Source of the DNA: Bacillota bacterium
GTDB lineage: Bacteria > Bacillota > Clostridia > Acetivibrionales > DTU013
Reading direction: 5' to 3'
NCBI GenBank assembly: GCA_023439545.1
Contig: JAEXNT010000041.1
Coordinates: 18,725 to 82,724 of the forward strand
Length of the DNA: 64,000 nt
Every line of letters starts with the position of its first letter. Positions within the stretch are counted from its first letter, which is position 1. A program made the translations under genes and the position numbers. The notes under the pieces are model-generated. The model was not told where the DNA came from, searched no databases, and saw only the letters and a list, made by a program, of their open reading frames with translations. Positions 41,420-50,940 of the stretch are shown here, piece after piece.

Positions 41420-42691
41420 TTACTTTATAACTTCGATTCCGCCCATATATTTTCTCAGTACTTCCGGAACAACTATTGAACCGTCCGCCTGCTGGTAAGT
41501 TTCGAGGATACATGCCGTGGTTCTTCCGATTGCCACTCCGGAACCATTCAAAGTATGAACCAATTCAGGCTTTTCGTTGGGTCCCCTCCTGAATTTTATA
41601 TCTGCCCTTCTGGCCTGGAAGGACTCGAAGTTACTGCAGGATGAGATCTCAACATATCTGTTGTAGCTGGGCATCCATACTTCAAGATCGTACGTCATGG
41701 CAGAAGAGAAACCGAGGTCTCCGATGCAGAGCTTAACTACCCTGTAGGCAAGTCCGAGCTGCTGCAGAACTTCTTCCGCATCGTTGGTGAGTTTCTCGAG
41801 TTCTTCATAGGAGGTTTCAGGAGTGGTAAACTTGACCAGTTCAACCTTGTTGAACTGGTGCTGACGGATCAGACCCCTTGTATCCCTGCCTGCGGAACCC
41901 GCCTCAGCCCTGAAGCACGCAGAATATGCAGTATGCATTATCGGCAGATCCTTGACATCCAGTATCTGCTCCCTGTACATATTGGTAACCGGCACTTCCG
42001 CGGTAGGTATAAGGAAGTATTCTGTGTTTGCTACTTTGAAAGCATCTTCTTCAAATTTGGGCAACTGTCCGGTGCCGAGCATGCTGTTGCGGTGCACCAT
42101 AAACGGCGGAAATACCTCAGTGTAGCCGTGCTTCAACGTATGCAGGTCAAGCATGAAATTCATCAGTGCACGTTCAAGCCTGGCTCCTGCGCCTTTGTAA
42201 AAAGTGAACCTAGCGCCGGTAACCTTCGCAGCCGTCGAAAAATCCAGTATATCATGTGCCTCGCCAATATCCCAATGAGCCTTGGGCTCGAAATCGAACT
42301 TGACAGGAACTCCCCATTTTCTGACCTCGAGGTTGTCTGCATCGTTATCTCCCAATGGCACGCTTTCATTCGGAACATTAGGAATCGTCAGAACAAGAGC
42401 AGCTATCTGATCGTCGACTTCCTTTATCTGCTGATCGAGCTCCTTTACTTCATTCGAAAGAGCTTTCATCTCGTCCATGAGAGAGGCTACGTCCTTACCT
42501 TCCTTTTTATATTGCGGTATCAGCTTAGAGTCTGCATTTTGCTTACTCTTCATCTGTTCCGTCTTAAAAATCAGTTCGCGCCTTTTCACGTCCAAAGCCA
42601 TAAATCCGTCGATATCGAATTTACCTTTGCTTTTGAGCAATGCTCTTTGTAGAAGCTCCGGGTTACTGCGTAATTGTTTTATGTCCAGCAT
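41420..42691 (-). CDS. serS: Seryl-tRNA synthetase
   Basis: 423 residues. Charges serine onto the tRNA-Ser genes that lie just downstream. The N-terminal antiparallel coiled coil (residues 25-110, e.g. LKSKQNADSKLIPQYKKEGK) grips the long variable arm. Class II motifs: motif 2 in YSACFRAEAGSAGRDTRGLI, then RQHQFNKVELVKF, and motif 3 in LNGSGVAIGRTTACILETYQ. GGGGAGAG precedes the ATG. Only about 80 bases separate it from the next gene upstream, too short for a T-box leader. Synthetase and both cognate tRNAs may share a transcript. Confidence 0.97.
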   Translation of the reverse strand: MLDIKQLRSNPELLQRALLKSKGKFDIDGFMALDVKRRELIFKTEQMKSKQNADSKLIPQYKKEGKDVASLMDEMKALSNEVKELDQQIKEVDDQIAALVLTIPNVPNESVPLGDNDADNLEVRKWGVPVKFDFEPKAHWDIGEAHDILDFSTAAKVTGARFTFYKGAGARLERALMNFMLDLHTLKHGYTEVFPPFMVHRNSMLGTGQLPKFEEDAFKVANTEYFLIPTAEVPVTNMYREQILDVKDLPIMHTAYSACFRAEAGSAGRDTRGLIRQHQFNKVELVKFTTPETSYEELEKLTNDAEEVLQQLGLAYRVVKLCIGDLGFSSAMTYDLEVWMPSYNRYVEISSCSNFESFQARRADIKFRRGPNEKPELVHTLNGSGVAIGRTTACILETYQQADGSIVVPEVLRKYMGGIEVIK

Positions 42692-42773
42692 TTATATTCT
42701 CTCCCCGCTATTATTAATCACATTAATGGTAAAGTAATTATATTATAAAAATGCTTCTTTGTACAAGTTTCCC

Positions 42774-43502
42774 TTAACTATACCTGTTTATAAAACTTTT
42801 TGCGCTCCTAAAGTAACCGCTTTCAGGGTACTCCTGTACAAGCTGCTTCATGTGCGCGACAGCTGCCGCCTTGTTACCGGATTTTTTTTCAGCCCATGCG
42901 AGGTAGAAAAGGCAGTTATCTGAGAAAGTCTCTTTCTTTGCATATCCGAAGGACAGGCCGAGCTTCGCCGCAGCCTCAGTATATTCAGCCTGCCTGTACA
43001 ATTTATAACCTTCGTCGTACAATAACTTACCGGCTTCACTCTTTACCTTAATAGTCAATGCGTTGAACGCCTCGAGGTCCTTACCTTCAAAAAGGCTCAA
43101 ATCTACCGAAACAAGTAATCCGGCAGCTATGGTAACATTTCCTTTAAGGTATTCGGACAATACGCTGTGAAAGTTTTCTTCTGCTTCGCTTTTTTTCTGT
43201 ATTACAGAATCCTGCACAAACTTTTCCTTTTTCAAATTGCTTATCATATTCTTTAATACATGCGTTTCATTTTCAAGCGCACTTATTTGATCATTCAGTT
43301 TTTGATTCATTTCCTGTGCACTTGAAAAATTTTGCTGATACTTGTTCTTCTCATTTTCTGTATTGTATACCTGGCTCTTGTAATCGCTCAGATTTTTGTT
43401 CATTTTGATCTGGCTCAAGCCGGCAAATACAAGCACAATAAAAGCACTGGTAAAAAGTATGACCGCATAAAGCCATACATTTGATTTTTTATTTTCTCTC
43501 AT
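42774..43502 (-). CDS. Membrane-anchored coiled-coil/TPR protein
   Basis: 242 residues. One membrane helix (VWLYAVILFTSAFIVLVFAG) near the N-terminus, then a coiled coil (residues 38-110, NDQISALENETHVLKNMISN). TPR-like helices follow at 160-240 (EGYKLYRQAEYTEAAAKLGL; AWAEKKSGNKAAAVAHMKQL). The domain order recalls YbgF/CpoB, although here it is anchored by a helix. Between serS and the DUF4446 gene; role in the envelope unknown. Confidence 0.7.
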   Translation of the reverse strand: MRENKKSNVWLYAVILFTSAFIVLVFAGLSQIKMNKNLSDYKSQVYNTENEKNKYQQNFSSAQEMNQKLNDQISALENETHVLKNMISNLKKEKFVQDSVIQKKSEAEENFHSVLSEYLKGNVTIAAGLLVSVDLSLFEGKDLEAFNALTIKVKSEAGKLLYDEGYKLYRQAEYTEAAAKLGLSFGYAKKETFSDNCLFYLAWAEKKSGNKAAAVAHMKQLVQEYPESGYFRSAKSFINRYS

Positions 43503-43532
43503 TTCTTCATCCCCTAAGAAACCTTTTCTTGA

Positions 43533-44051
43533 TCACTCGGAATAGCTGTTGGACGTGTGCGTCTTTCTTGCGGTATCAATAGCCTTAATTTCTTCAGCCG
43601 AAAGCGCATATTTGGATTTGCCGCCCGTAACCGGCTTCGCATATGTCGAAGAACTGTCCCTCGAATATAGGCTGCTCAGTACAAGGCCATCGTCATTGTT
43701 ATCAAGCAATGCAATGGAAAAGCTGAGATCGCTTCCGACATTGTCGAAGGCGTTATAACGAATTACTCCGACTTTCTGAACGCAGTAATACATATTCCTT
43801 CTTATAGTATTCAATTGATATTCTATATCCCTGTTCTTGTCGGCTATGCCATTTACCTTGTCTATACAATCGTTTAGTACATCTTCAATACTTGCCCCGC
43901 TCAAACCGTTCATGAATTTATTGTATTTGGATTTCAACTTCTTTATCTTGGAACTGTTCGCAAGGTTCATTACAAAAAGCAGCAATATAATAAAGAAATT
44001 AACCCCGATCAATATAATCCATTCATACGAAATCCCAAGCAACTCTTCCAT
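43533..44051 (-). CDS. DUF4446 family protein
   Basis: 172 residues: one N-terminal membrane helix (ILIGVNFFIILLLFVMNLA), a short helical region, then the conserved beta segment VQKVGVIRYNAFDNVGSDLS then FSIALLDNNDDGLVLSSLYS that defines DUF4446. The family is regularly found next to parA/parB and serS in Clostridia; its function is not known. Confidence 0.88.
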   Translation of the reverse strand: MEELLGISYEWIILIGVNFFIILLLFVMNLANSSKIKKLKSKYNKFMNGLSGASIEDVLNDCIDKVNGIADKNRDIEYQLNTIRRNMYYCVQKVGVIRYNAFDNVGSDLSFSIALLDNNDDGLVLSSLYSRDSSSTYAKPVTGGKSKYALSAEEIKAIDTARKTHTSNSYSE

Positions 44052-44099
44052 AATAGATTCTCCTTCTTAAAACCTTTTGTATCCTTTATCCCAAGACTT

Positions 44100-44115
44100 T
44101 GTTTCACGTGAAACA
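44100..44115. other. parS centromere site
   Basis: Exact TGTTTCACGTGAAACA, the 16-bp ParB nucleation palindrome, in the gap between the DUF4446 gene and parB. The rest of the 189-bp gap has no gene. Confidence 0.95.
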
Positions 44116-44240
44116 TTTATTATTTTGGGCTTCACGTTCGTAAGTAAGTCTATTTTCCATTTCAGGCGGATTTCTGTTTCGGTAATGATATTATATTTCC
44201 ACACCTCAAATAACGCCTTAAAAGCCATTCTGTGGGGTGG

Positions 44241-45092
44241 CTATTTTTGGCCGCTTTTTTCTATTTTTTCCACCAATGCTATAATCCTGTCCAACTCATC
44301 CAATGAATAGTATTCTATAAGAATTTTGCCGTTTTTCTTACTATTCATTACTTTTACCTTGGTTCCGAACACTTCTCTGAATCTTTCTTCTATGGCCCGA
44401 TACTCCACATCGGACGTTTCTTTTCTTTTTTCAGTTTTTTGCTTTGTCAGGCGTTTTACCAACAGTTCGGTATCACGCACATTGAGTTCTTTCTTTATTA
44501 CCTCTTCAAGAGCCTTCAACTGGATGGCGTTATCGCTCAATGACAATAATGCCCTTGCGTGACCGCTGGTGATCTCACCGCCAATTAGCTTTGTTTTTAT
44601 TTTCTCCTGCAGAGAAAGCAATCGAAGTGAATTGGCAATCGCAGGCCTGCTTTTTCCTACTGTCGCCGATATTTCCTCCTGCGTCATTTCGAAGTCAGTG
44701 ATAAGTCTGTCATAGGCCTCGGCCTCTTCAATTGGATTGAGATCTTCACGCTGCAGGTTTTCAATAAGAGCAATTTCCATGACCTGCTTGTTTGAAAGGT
44801 CCCTGACAATAGCTGGCACGGTCTGGAGTCCGGCAAGTCTGGAAGCACGCCAGCGCCTTTCACCTGCTACTATCTTATAAGTGTCGCCTTCACGCTGAAC
44901 TATAAGCGGTTGAACGACGCCATGCTGCTTTATCGATTCAGCTAGCTGTGAGAGCTTTTCATCATTAAAATACTTACGCGGTTGGCTGCTGTTGGGTTCA
45001 ATATCAGTGATCCTCAATTCTTTTACACCGGTATCATCTGTTTCTGCAGAAGTAATAAGGGCGCCTAGCCCTTTTCCCAATCCTTTTTTCAT
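44241..45092 (-). CDS. parB: Chromosome partitioning protein ParB (Spo0J)
   Basis: 283 residues. CTP-dependent clamp that loads at parS and recruits SMC. Features: N-terminal ParA-activating basic tip (MKKGLGKGLGALI), the CTPase box with VAGERRWRASRLAGL, the helix-turn-helix EMTQEEISATVGKSRPAIAN (reading FEMTQ), and a C-terminal dimer domain. It overlaps parA by 4 bases. Two perfect parS sites lie on either side of the parAB pair. Confidence 0.96.
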   Translation of the reverse strand: MKKGLGKGLGALITSAETDDTGVKELRITDIEPNSSQPRKYFNDEKLSQLAESIKQHGVVQPLIVQREGDTYKIVAGERRWRASRLAGLQTVPAIVRDLSNKQVMEIALIENLQREDLNPIEEAEAYDRLITDFEMTQEEISATVGKSRPAIANSLRLLSLQEKIKTKLIGGEITSGHARALLSLSDNAIQLKALEEVIKKELNVRDTELLVKRLTKQKTEKRKETSDVEYRAIEERFREVFGTKVKVMNSKKNGKILIEYYSLDELDRIIALVEKIEKSGQK

Positions 45093-45868
45093 AACCTGCC
45101 TGCCTCCTGCGAATAATCTATTACTTCCTGGGCTAACTCAAGATAACATTCGGCCCCTTTGGATTTCGGATCATACAATATTATGGGCAGTCCGAAGCTT
45201 GGAGCTTCACTCAGGCGAACATTCCTCGGTATGACTGTACGGTACACCTTGTTTCTGAAATATTTTTTTACATCTTCTACTACCTGGATCGAAAGATTTG
45301 TACGCGCATCGAACATCGTCAGCACTACTCCTTCTACATCCAGTGAAGGATTCAGATGCCTTTGCACAAGTTTTACAGTATTCATTAGCTGGCTCAATCC
45401 TTCGAGCGCATAATACTCGCATTGTATAGGTACAAGTATCGTGTCTGCAGCTGTCAGCGCGTTCAAAGTTAGAAGTCCCAATGACGGCGGGCAGTCGATC
45501 AGAATATAATCGTACTTCTTCCTTATTTCTTCGATAGCCACCTTCATCCTGGTTTCTCTTGAAATTACAGATACAAGTTCTACTTCTGCTCCAACGAGTT
45601 GAATATTTGAAGGGCATATGAAAAGATTTTCGACTGCCGTCTTCATAAGTGCATTTTCAATATTTACATCGTTGATGATAACTTCGTAGATGGATTTATC
45701 TATGACCTTTTTATCAATCCCGAGTCCGCTTGTGGTATTCCCCTGAGGGTCAATATCTATAATCACTACTTTTTTACCCTTATGAGCAAGGCAGGAACTT
45801 AAATTTACTGCAGTTGTAGTTTTACCTACTCCGCCTTTTTGATTAGCGATTGCGATTACCTTGGCCAA
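45089..45868 (-). CDS. parA: Chromosome partitioning ATPase ParA (Soj)
   Basis: 259 residues from a TTG start at 45868 (AKVIAIANQKGGVGKTTTAV), with AGGGGTG five bases before; the frame is open to 45886. Deviant Walker A KGGVGKTTT, Walker A' IIDIDPQGNTTSGLG, and Walker B YILIDCPPSLGLL. It works with ParB on origin segregation and regulates DnaA in relatives. It has its own promoter, with palindromes, upstream. Confidence 0.96.
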   Translation of the reverse strand: MAKVIAIANQKGGVGKTTTAVNLSSCLAHKGKKVVIIDIDPQGNTTSGLGIDKKVIDKSIYEVIINDVNIENALMKTAVENLFICPSNIQLVGAEVELVSVISRETRMKVAIEEIRKKYDYILIDCPPSLGLLTLNALTAADTILVPIQCEYYALEGLSQLMNTVKLVQRHLNPSLDVEGVVLTMFDARTNLSIQVVEDVKKYFRNKVYRTVIPRNVRLSEAPSFGLPIILYDPKSKGAECYLELAQEVIDYSQEAGRL

Positions 45869-45939
45869 AAGATTCACCCCTAACATTGCAAAAAAATAAA
45901 GACCAGGAATTATTCTTTCTTCTTCTTAAGCACGTTCTA

Positions 45940-46022
45940 ATTATAACATAAAGTGATAAAATGCAACAAATGATATTTGACGTCAAATATCATCGGATAA
46001 TTGATAATGAATATCAATTATC
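45940..46022 (-). promoter_or_regulatory. parA promoter with two adjacent palindromes
   Basis: TTGTTG (45964-45969), 18 bp, TATAAT (45940-45945) on the minus strand. A 24-bp perfect palindrome centred on TGACGTCA covers 45970-45993, touching the -35. GATAATTGATA (45996-46006) and TATCAATTATC (46012-46022) form a second, with a 5-base centre. Both look like operators. Confidence 0.6.
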
Positions 46023-46057
46023 ACTCGGTATTTGATCGTTAAATCACTCTCCATCCT

Positions 46058-46086
46058 GAAAAAATAAAGGAGGCTGATCAGCCTCC
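46058..46086 (-). terminator. Terminator of the dnaA-to-gyrB side
   Basis: Self-complementary GGAGGCTGATCAGCCTCC (46069-46086), then TTTATTTTTT on the minus strand, 79 bases past the gyrB stop. Confidence 0.85.
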
Positions 46087-46116
46087 AAACTGCTTAATCT
46101 CTATATTTCAGGTATT

Positions 46117-46132
46117 TGTTTCACGTGAAACA
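46117..46132. other. Second parS centromere site
   Basis: Exact TGTTTCACGTGAAACA between the gyrB stop and its terminator, 2.0 kb from the other parS. Confidence 0.95.
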
Positions 46133-46164
46133 TGAAGCATTCTACTTTTAAATCATAAGGTGTA

Positions 46165-48090
46165 TCATACATCGAGATTCGTAACGTATTTGGCGTTTTC
46201 TTGTATAAAATCCTTCCTCGGTTCGACTTTGTCTCCCATAAGTATCGTGAATATCTCATCCGCAGCAACTGCGTCGTCGAGTTCAACCTTTAGCATGGTC
46301 CTGGTCTCCGGATTCATTGTCGTATCCCAAAGCTGTTCCGCACTCATTTCACCCAGGCCCTTATACCTCTGTATATCGCAGTCTTCCTTTTTCCAGTTAT
46401 TTTCCTTCTGTATTATTTCTACTTCTTTTTCAGAAAAAGCATAATGCTCTTCTTTCCCCTTATAAACCTTGAACAGAGGGGGTCTTGCAATATATACATG
46501 ACCGTTCTCGACCAGCGGCTTCATATACCTGTAGAAGAAAGTTAGAAGCAGTGTCCTGATATGCGAGCCGTCGACATCGGCATCTGCCATTATTATAACT
46601 CTATCGTAACGTAGCTTTGCGATATCAAAGTCCTGTCCGATCCCCGCACCTAAAGCAGTTATTACCGGCAAAAGCTTTTCGTTTTCATAAACCTTATCTA
46701 TTCTAGACTTCTCAACATTCAGCATCTTGCCCCAAAGCGGAAGTATTGCCTGATATTTTCTATCCCTGCCCTGTTTTGCAGAGCCTCCTGCCGAATCACC
46801 CTCAACTAAATAGATTTCACAGTTCGCGGGATCCTTATCCGAACAGTCAGCTAATTTCCCCGGCAATGTCGTCGACTCAAGCGCAGTTTTTCTTCTTGTA
46901 AGCTCTCTTGCTTTCCTTGCTGCTTCCCTTGCCCTTGATGCCGTAAGACATTTATCCATTACTATTCTTGCTACCGACGGATTTTCTTCAAAATAATCTG
47001 TCAGTTTTTCAGTAACGACATTTTCTACAAGGCTCCTTATTTCACTGTTTCCAAGCTTTGTTTTAGTCTGACCCTCGAATTGGGGTTCAAGCAGCTTTAC
47101 GCTTACTATCGCAGTAAGACCTTCTCTAACGTCTTCGCCCATGAGGTTCTTGTCGTTTTCCTTGAGCATATTATACTTTCTTGCATAATCATTTATTACC
47201 TTGGTGATTGCTGTTTTAAAACCTGTCAGGTGTGTTCCGCCCTCTGTAGTAGCTATGTTATTTGCATAGCTGAATGTGTTCTCTACATAGCGATCATTGT
47301 ACTGCATCGCTATCTCACACATGGAAGAGTCCTTTTCTCCGTAAATATAAATCGGCAGATCGTGAAGTACCTCTTTATCCTTGTTGATATACTCTACGAA
47401 GGAAACTATTCCTCCTTCGTAATGTAGCATTTTTTCTATTCTTTCTTCAGGCCTGTCATCGATGAGCTTGATTTTTATACCTTTATTTAGAAATGCCATT
47501 TCCCTGTATCTGCTGGTCATCGCATCAAAATCGAAGACCGTATCCTCAAATATTTGGGGATCGGGCTTAAAAGTCGTCTTCGTACCGGTTTCACTTGTTT
47601 CTCCGATTACTTCAAGAGGAGTAACGGTCTTTCCTCTTTCATATCTTTGCCTGTATATCTTTCCGTCCCTTTTTACCTGTACGTCAAGATATTCGGACAA
47701 TGCATTTACAACTGAAGCTCCGACTCCATGTAGTCCTCCGGATACGGTATATGCTCCGCCTCCGAATTTTCCTCCGGCATGTAGTATGGTATGGACGACT
47801 TCGACTGTTGGTATTCCCATTTTTGGATGAATTCCGACAGGGATTCCGCTGCCGTTATCAGTGACAGTTATCGTATTGTCCTTGTTTACGACTATCTCGA
47901 TCGAATCGCATCTTCCGGCAAGCGCCTCATCGACGCTGTTCGCCACGATCTCATATACCAGGTGATGCAGACCTCTCAACGAAGTGCTGCCTATATACAT
48001 TCCAGGTCTTTTTCTTACTGCTTCCAGTCCCTCCAAAACCTGTATCTGGTTTTCATCGTATTTTACATTTTTGTTATTTATCTCGTCCAT
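46165..48090 (-). CDS. gyrB: DNA gyrase subunit B
   Basis: 641 residues from ATG 48090 (AGGAGGAAGTT before it; the frame is open to 48114). GHKL ATPase: VDEALAGRCD, DNGSGIPVG, GGLHGVGASVVNALS. TOPRIM metal site: YLVEGDSAGGSAKQGRDRKY and DADVDGSHIRTLL. C-terminal GLGEMSAEQLWDTTMNPETR. Unlike many clostridia, gyrA does not follow; it is 13 kb away on the other side of the origin. Confidence 0.98.
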   Translation of the reverse strand: MDEINNKNVKYDENQIQVLEGLEAVRKRPGMYIGSTSLRGLHHLVYEIVANSVDEALAGRCDSIEIVVNKDNTITVTDNGSGIPVGIHPKMGIPTVEVVHTILHAGGKFGGGAYTVSGGLHGVGASVVNALSEYLDVQVKRDGKIYRQRYERGKTVTPLEVIGETSETGTKTTFKPDPQIFEDTVFDFDAMTSRYREMAFLNKGIKIKLIDDRPEERIEKMLHYEGGIVSFVEYINKDKEVLHDLPIYIYGEKDSSMCEIAMQYNDRYVENTFSYANNIATTEGGTHLTGFKTAITKVINDYARKYNMLKENDKNLMGEDVREGLTAIVSVKLLEPQFEGQTKTKLGNSEIRSLVENVVTEKLTDYFEENPSVARIVMDKCLTASRAREAARKARELTRRKTALESTTLPGKLADCSDKDPANCEIYLVEGDSAGGSAKQGRDRKYQAILPLWGKMLNVEKSRIDKVYENEKLLPVITALGAGIGQDFDIAKLRYDRVIIMADADVDGSHIRTLLLTFFYRYMKPLVENGHVYIARPPLFKVYKGKEEHYAFSEKEVEIIQKENNWKKEDCDIQRYKGLGEMSAEQLWDTTMNPETRTMLKVELDDAVAADEIFTILMGDKVEPRKDFIQENAKYVTNLDV

Positions 48091-48129
48091 AACTTCCTCC
48101 TGCCGTTTGTACATTGAAAAATATAATTT

Positions 48130-48399
48130 CTATAAATTGGAAATATCATCTATATACTCGGAACGCTTGTGAAGAGTGACTGAAGAAATTGGAGACAGGT
48201 ATATCTTACTCTTCTTATCTATTTCAGTTATTATAAAGGTTTTTGGAAGATCCTCCGATATAGCCTCGACAAATCCTTCTTCCTCGGCTATTCTCAGGAA
48301 TTCCTTCGTATCCTTGGACAAAGTAGTCGTTTCTATATCGAGTATTGCGATCACATTTTTCATCGGAATCACAACATCTCCACCAATATGAATAAACAT
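48130..48399 (-). CDS. remB: DUF370 protein, RemB/YaaB-like
   Basis: 89 residues, GGAGGATTCAT before ATG. MFIHIGGDVVIPMKNVIAIL, then DIETTTLSKDTKEFL, matches the YaaB/RemB branch of DUF370. Its paralogue RemA is a DNA-binding activator of matrix genes in Bacillus; the function of RemB itself is less clear. Position between recF and gyrB is conserved. Confidence 0.88.
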   Translation of the reverse strand: MFIHIGGDVVIPMKNVIAILDIETTTLSKDTKEFLRIAEEEGFVEAISEDLPKTFIITEIDKKSKIYLSPISSVTLHKRSEYIDDISNL

Positions 48400-48496
48400 A
48401 TGAATCCTCCATCTTCATTTGTCCTATATATTCTATCGTAAATAACAATACAGTGCAAATGATTGCCATTGTGAATCTTTATATTTTAATCATTTA

Positions 48497-49603
48497 TTAT
48501 TTTAAAATACTACCGTTATCGATGTGAAATACAGATGCAGCAGGACTTTCATTTTTATAAAAGCTCAGGTCCGTGCACGTGATGAAAGTTTGCAAACCTG
48601 ATATGCTTTCCAGAAGATATTCTTTTCTCCTGTCATCGAGCTCCGACAGGACATCATCAAGCAAAAGTACGGGAAAATCACCGCTTTCTTCCTTCATCAG
48701 ATCGATCTCGGCAAGTTTCATTGAAAGAACTGAAGTTCTTTGCTGCCCCTGAGAGCCATAAACCTTTGTACTTTCACCATTCAATATTATATCTACATCA
48801 TCTCTGTGGGGTCCGACAACAGTCGTACCTTTACGAATCTCATTTTCCCTGTTTCTCTCGACTGTAAAAGAAAATATATTTTCAATTTCTTCGTCTTTAC
48901 ATTCGTCAGATATTTCAAAAGACGGGCTGTATTCAAGCTGCAGTTTTTCCTCATGATTTGTAAGCTTGTCGTGCCTGGCCGATGCGAACCCGCAGAGATC
49001 ACCTATAAATTTTCTTCGGGCTCTTATTATGCGCGAGCCGGTCTTTACAAGATGTTTGTTCCAAACCTCCAGAGTATCTTCGAGGCTTCTATGTACACTT
49101 ATACTCTTTAGCAGGTTGTTTCTTTGAAAAAGTATTTTTGCATACTGCTGCAGGTCATAAAAATAGGAGGGCCTCAGCTGGCTCAGAGTTATATCGATAA
49201 ATCTCCTTCTTTCAGCCGGACCCTGCTTGATAATGAACAAATCTTCAGGTGAAAATATTACTGCGTTCAGGTGGCCCATCAGGTCGCCTATTTTTCTTAC
49301 CGGAATATCATTTATCCTTATTTTTTTACGTTCTTCATTATTAAAATTGATCCTGATTTCTTCGTCTATAGTTTCCTTTGTGAATTGCAGTTTTATTTCA
49401 AATCCGGATTCTCCGTTTTTTAACAGCTCCTGATCCTTAGAAGTCCTGTGAGAACGACCGGAAGCACATAAAAATATAGCTTCTATTATGTTGGTTTTAC
49501 CCTGGGCATTATTGCCGTATATTATATTGAACGAGTCGGAAAAATTCATATTCAGACAATCGTAATTTCTGAAATTCCTTAACTTGAGATTCCTTATCTG
49601 CAA
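48497..49603 (-). CDS. recF: DNA replication and repair protein RecF
   Basis: 368 residues, TTG start with GAGAGG eight bases before. SMC-like ATPase: Walker A FNIIYGNNAQGKTNIIEAIF (residues 26-45), signature SQGQQRTSVLSMKLAEIDLM region, Walker B VLLLDDVLSELDDRRK. It loads RecA at gaps. 15 bases after yaaA. Confidence 0.96.
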   Translation of the reverse strand: MQIRNLKLRNFRNYDCLNMNFSDSFNIIYGNNAQGKTNIIEAIFLCASGRSHRTSKDQELLKNGESGFEIKLQFTKETIDEEIRINFNNEERKKIRINDIPVRKIGDLMGHLNAVIFSPEDLFIIKQGPAERRRFIDITLSQLRPSYFYDLQQYAKILFQRNNLLKSISVHRSLEDTLEVWNKHLVKTGSRIIRARRKFIGDLCGFASARHDKLTNHEEKLQLEYSPSFEISDECKDEEIENIFSFTVERNRENEIRKGTTVVGPHRDDVDIILNGESTKVYGSQGQQRTSVLSMKLAEIDLMKEESGDFPVLLLDDVLSELDDRRKEYLLESISGLQTFITCTDLSFYKNESPAASVFHIDNGSILK

Positions 49604-49618
49604 AGATTTTTCCTCTCT

Positions 49619-49825
49619 CTATTCAATAATAAAGCTTTGTCCCTCAAATTCGACCACATCTCCGGCCCGCAGTTTTTTTCCACGCTGCAGCTCCGTATTT
49701 CCATTCACCCTGACTTCCCCATTCCCTATCAGCACCTTTGCATCGGAACCGCTGCCCACGATGCCTGAGAATTTCATCATTTGTTCAAGCTTGATAAATT
49801 CAGTGCTTATTTTTACCTTCTGCAT
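49619..49825 (-). CDS. yaaA: S4-domain RNA-binding protein YaaA
   Basis: 68 residues, a single S4 domain (EFIKLEQMMKFSGIVGSGSD, then AKVLIGNGEVRVNGNTEL and KLRAGDVVEFEGQSFII). Found between dnaN and recF throughout Firmicutes. Probably acts on ribosomal RNA. Confidence 0.93.
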   Translation of the reverse strand: MQKVKISTEFIKLEQMMKFSGIVGSGSDAKVLIGNGEVRVNGNTELQRGKKLRAGDVVEFEGQSFIIE

Positions 49826-49842
49826 CGATACTACCTGCTTTC

Positions 49843-50940
49843 CTATTTTCTGATCGGAAGTACCAGATATGCAAATTCATCACCCTGTAAAGGCTTTATA
49901 GTGCATGGACCAATACTCGTCGTAAAATAAATATTGACCATTTCGTTGTCAATTACTCTCAATGCCTCTACAAAATATCTCGGGTTGAACGATATTTCCA
50001 GTTCACGGCCTTCCATTTCAGTCCTGATTTCTTCACGTACATTTCCAACCTCTGTATTGGAGGTTATCACTATTTTATCATCGGATATATTCAGGCGAAC
50101 AGGATATCTTCTTTCGTCGTTGGTAATAACGAGAGATGCTCTTTCGAAGCAGGCCAGCAACTCTTTTGTATTCACGGCTACCTTTGTTTCGTGTTCTTTT
50201 GGTATTATACCGTTGTAATTCAGATATTCTCCCTCTAGCAGCCTTGAAACCAGTATGCAGTTTCCCATATCGAAAAGTATCTGGTTATCTGTAGTATAAA
50301 TATAGAGGTCATCATCGACGGATTGTATTATTTTCGATATCTCGTTTAGAGTTTTGCCTGGAATCACCAGGTTCCTGTCTCCGGTTTCGCTTTCAGCAGA
50401 CATCGTACGCAATGCCAGCCTGTAACCGTCTATCGAAACTATTGTAAACATACCCGATTTGTATTCGAAAAGCGAGCCTGTAAGGATGGGTCTGTTCTCA
50501 TCGGAACTGACTGCGAAAATGGTTTGCTTGATCATATCCTTTATTACTCTCTGGCTCATCTTTATTCCGTTTTCCTTATTGACGGAAGGTATTGCCGGGA
50601 AACCCTCGGGAGCTATTCCCTTTATTTCGAACAGTGAATTTTCGCATTCTATTGAAACCGCATTGTTTTCTTTAACCTCTATCATAACTTCGGAGTCAGG
50701 AAGTCTCCGTATGATGTCACCGAACATCCTCGAGCTCAATACAATGGATCCTTTTCTCTTTATGTCGGCCTCCACATAGCATTCGATACCAATCTCGAGA
50801 TCATTTCCTGTCATCTTAAGTTTTTCGTCAGCTTCAAGCAGGATACCTTCAAGTATGGGAAGGGTCGTTTTAGTCGAGACCGCCTTCTGCACTACGTTGA
50901 TTCCCTCAAGAAGGTTATCCTTCGAGCATATTATCTTCAT
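49843..50940 (-). CDS. dnaN: DNA polymerase III sliding clamp (beta)
   Basis: 365 residues in three clamp domains. It starts MKIICSKDNLLEGINVVQKA and ends FAYLVLPIRK, where the M-P/L-P-I-R segment is standard. Protein partners dock in the cleft formed by RYPVRLNISDD and the C-terminus. 239 bases after dnaA, with its own AT-rich upstream region. Confidence 0.97.
   Translation of the reverse strand: MKIICSKDNLLEGINVVQKAVSTKTTLPILEGILLEADEKLKMTGNDLEIGIECYVEADIKRKGSIVLSSRMFGDIIRRLPDSEVMIEVKENNAVSIECENSLFEIKGIAPEGFPAIPSVNKENGIKMSQRVIKDMIKQTIFAVSSDENRPILTGSLFEYKSGMFTIVSIDGYRLALRTMSAESETGDRNLVIPGKTLNEISKIIQSVDDDLYIYTTDNQILFDMGNCILVSRLLEGEYLNYNGIIPKEHETKVAVNTKELLACFERASLVITNDERRYPVRLNISDDKIVITSNTEVGNVREEIRTEMEGRELEISFNPRYFVEALRVIDNEMVNIYFTTSIGPCTIKPLQGDEFAYLVLPIRK

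Noticed and set aside
42692..42773. T-box leader for serS
   Set aside because: Only about 80 bases lie upstream and no T-box sequence is present.
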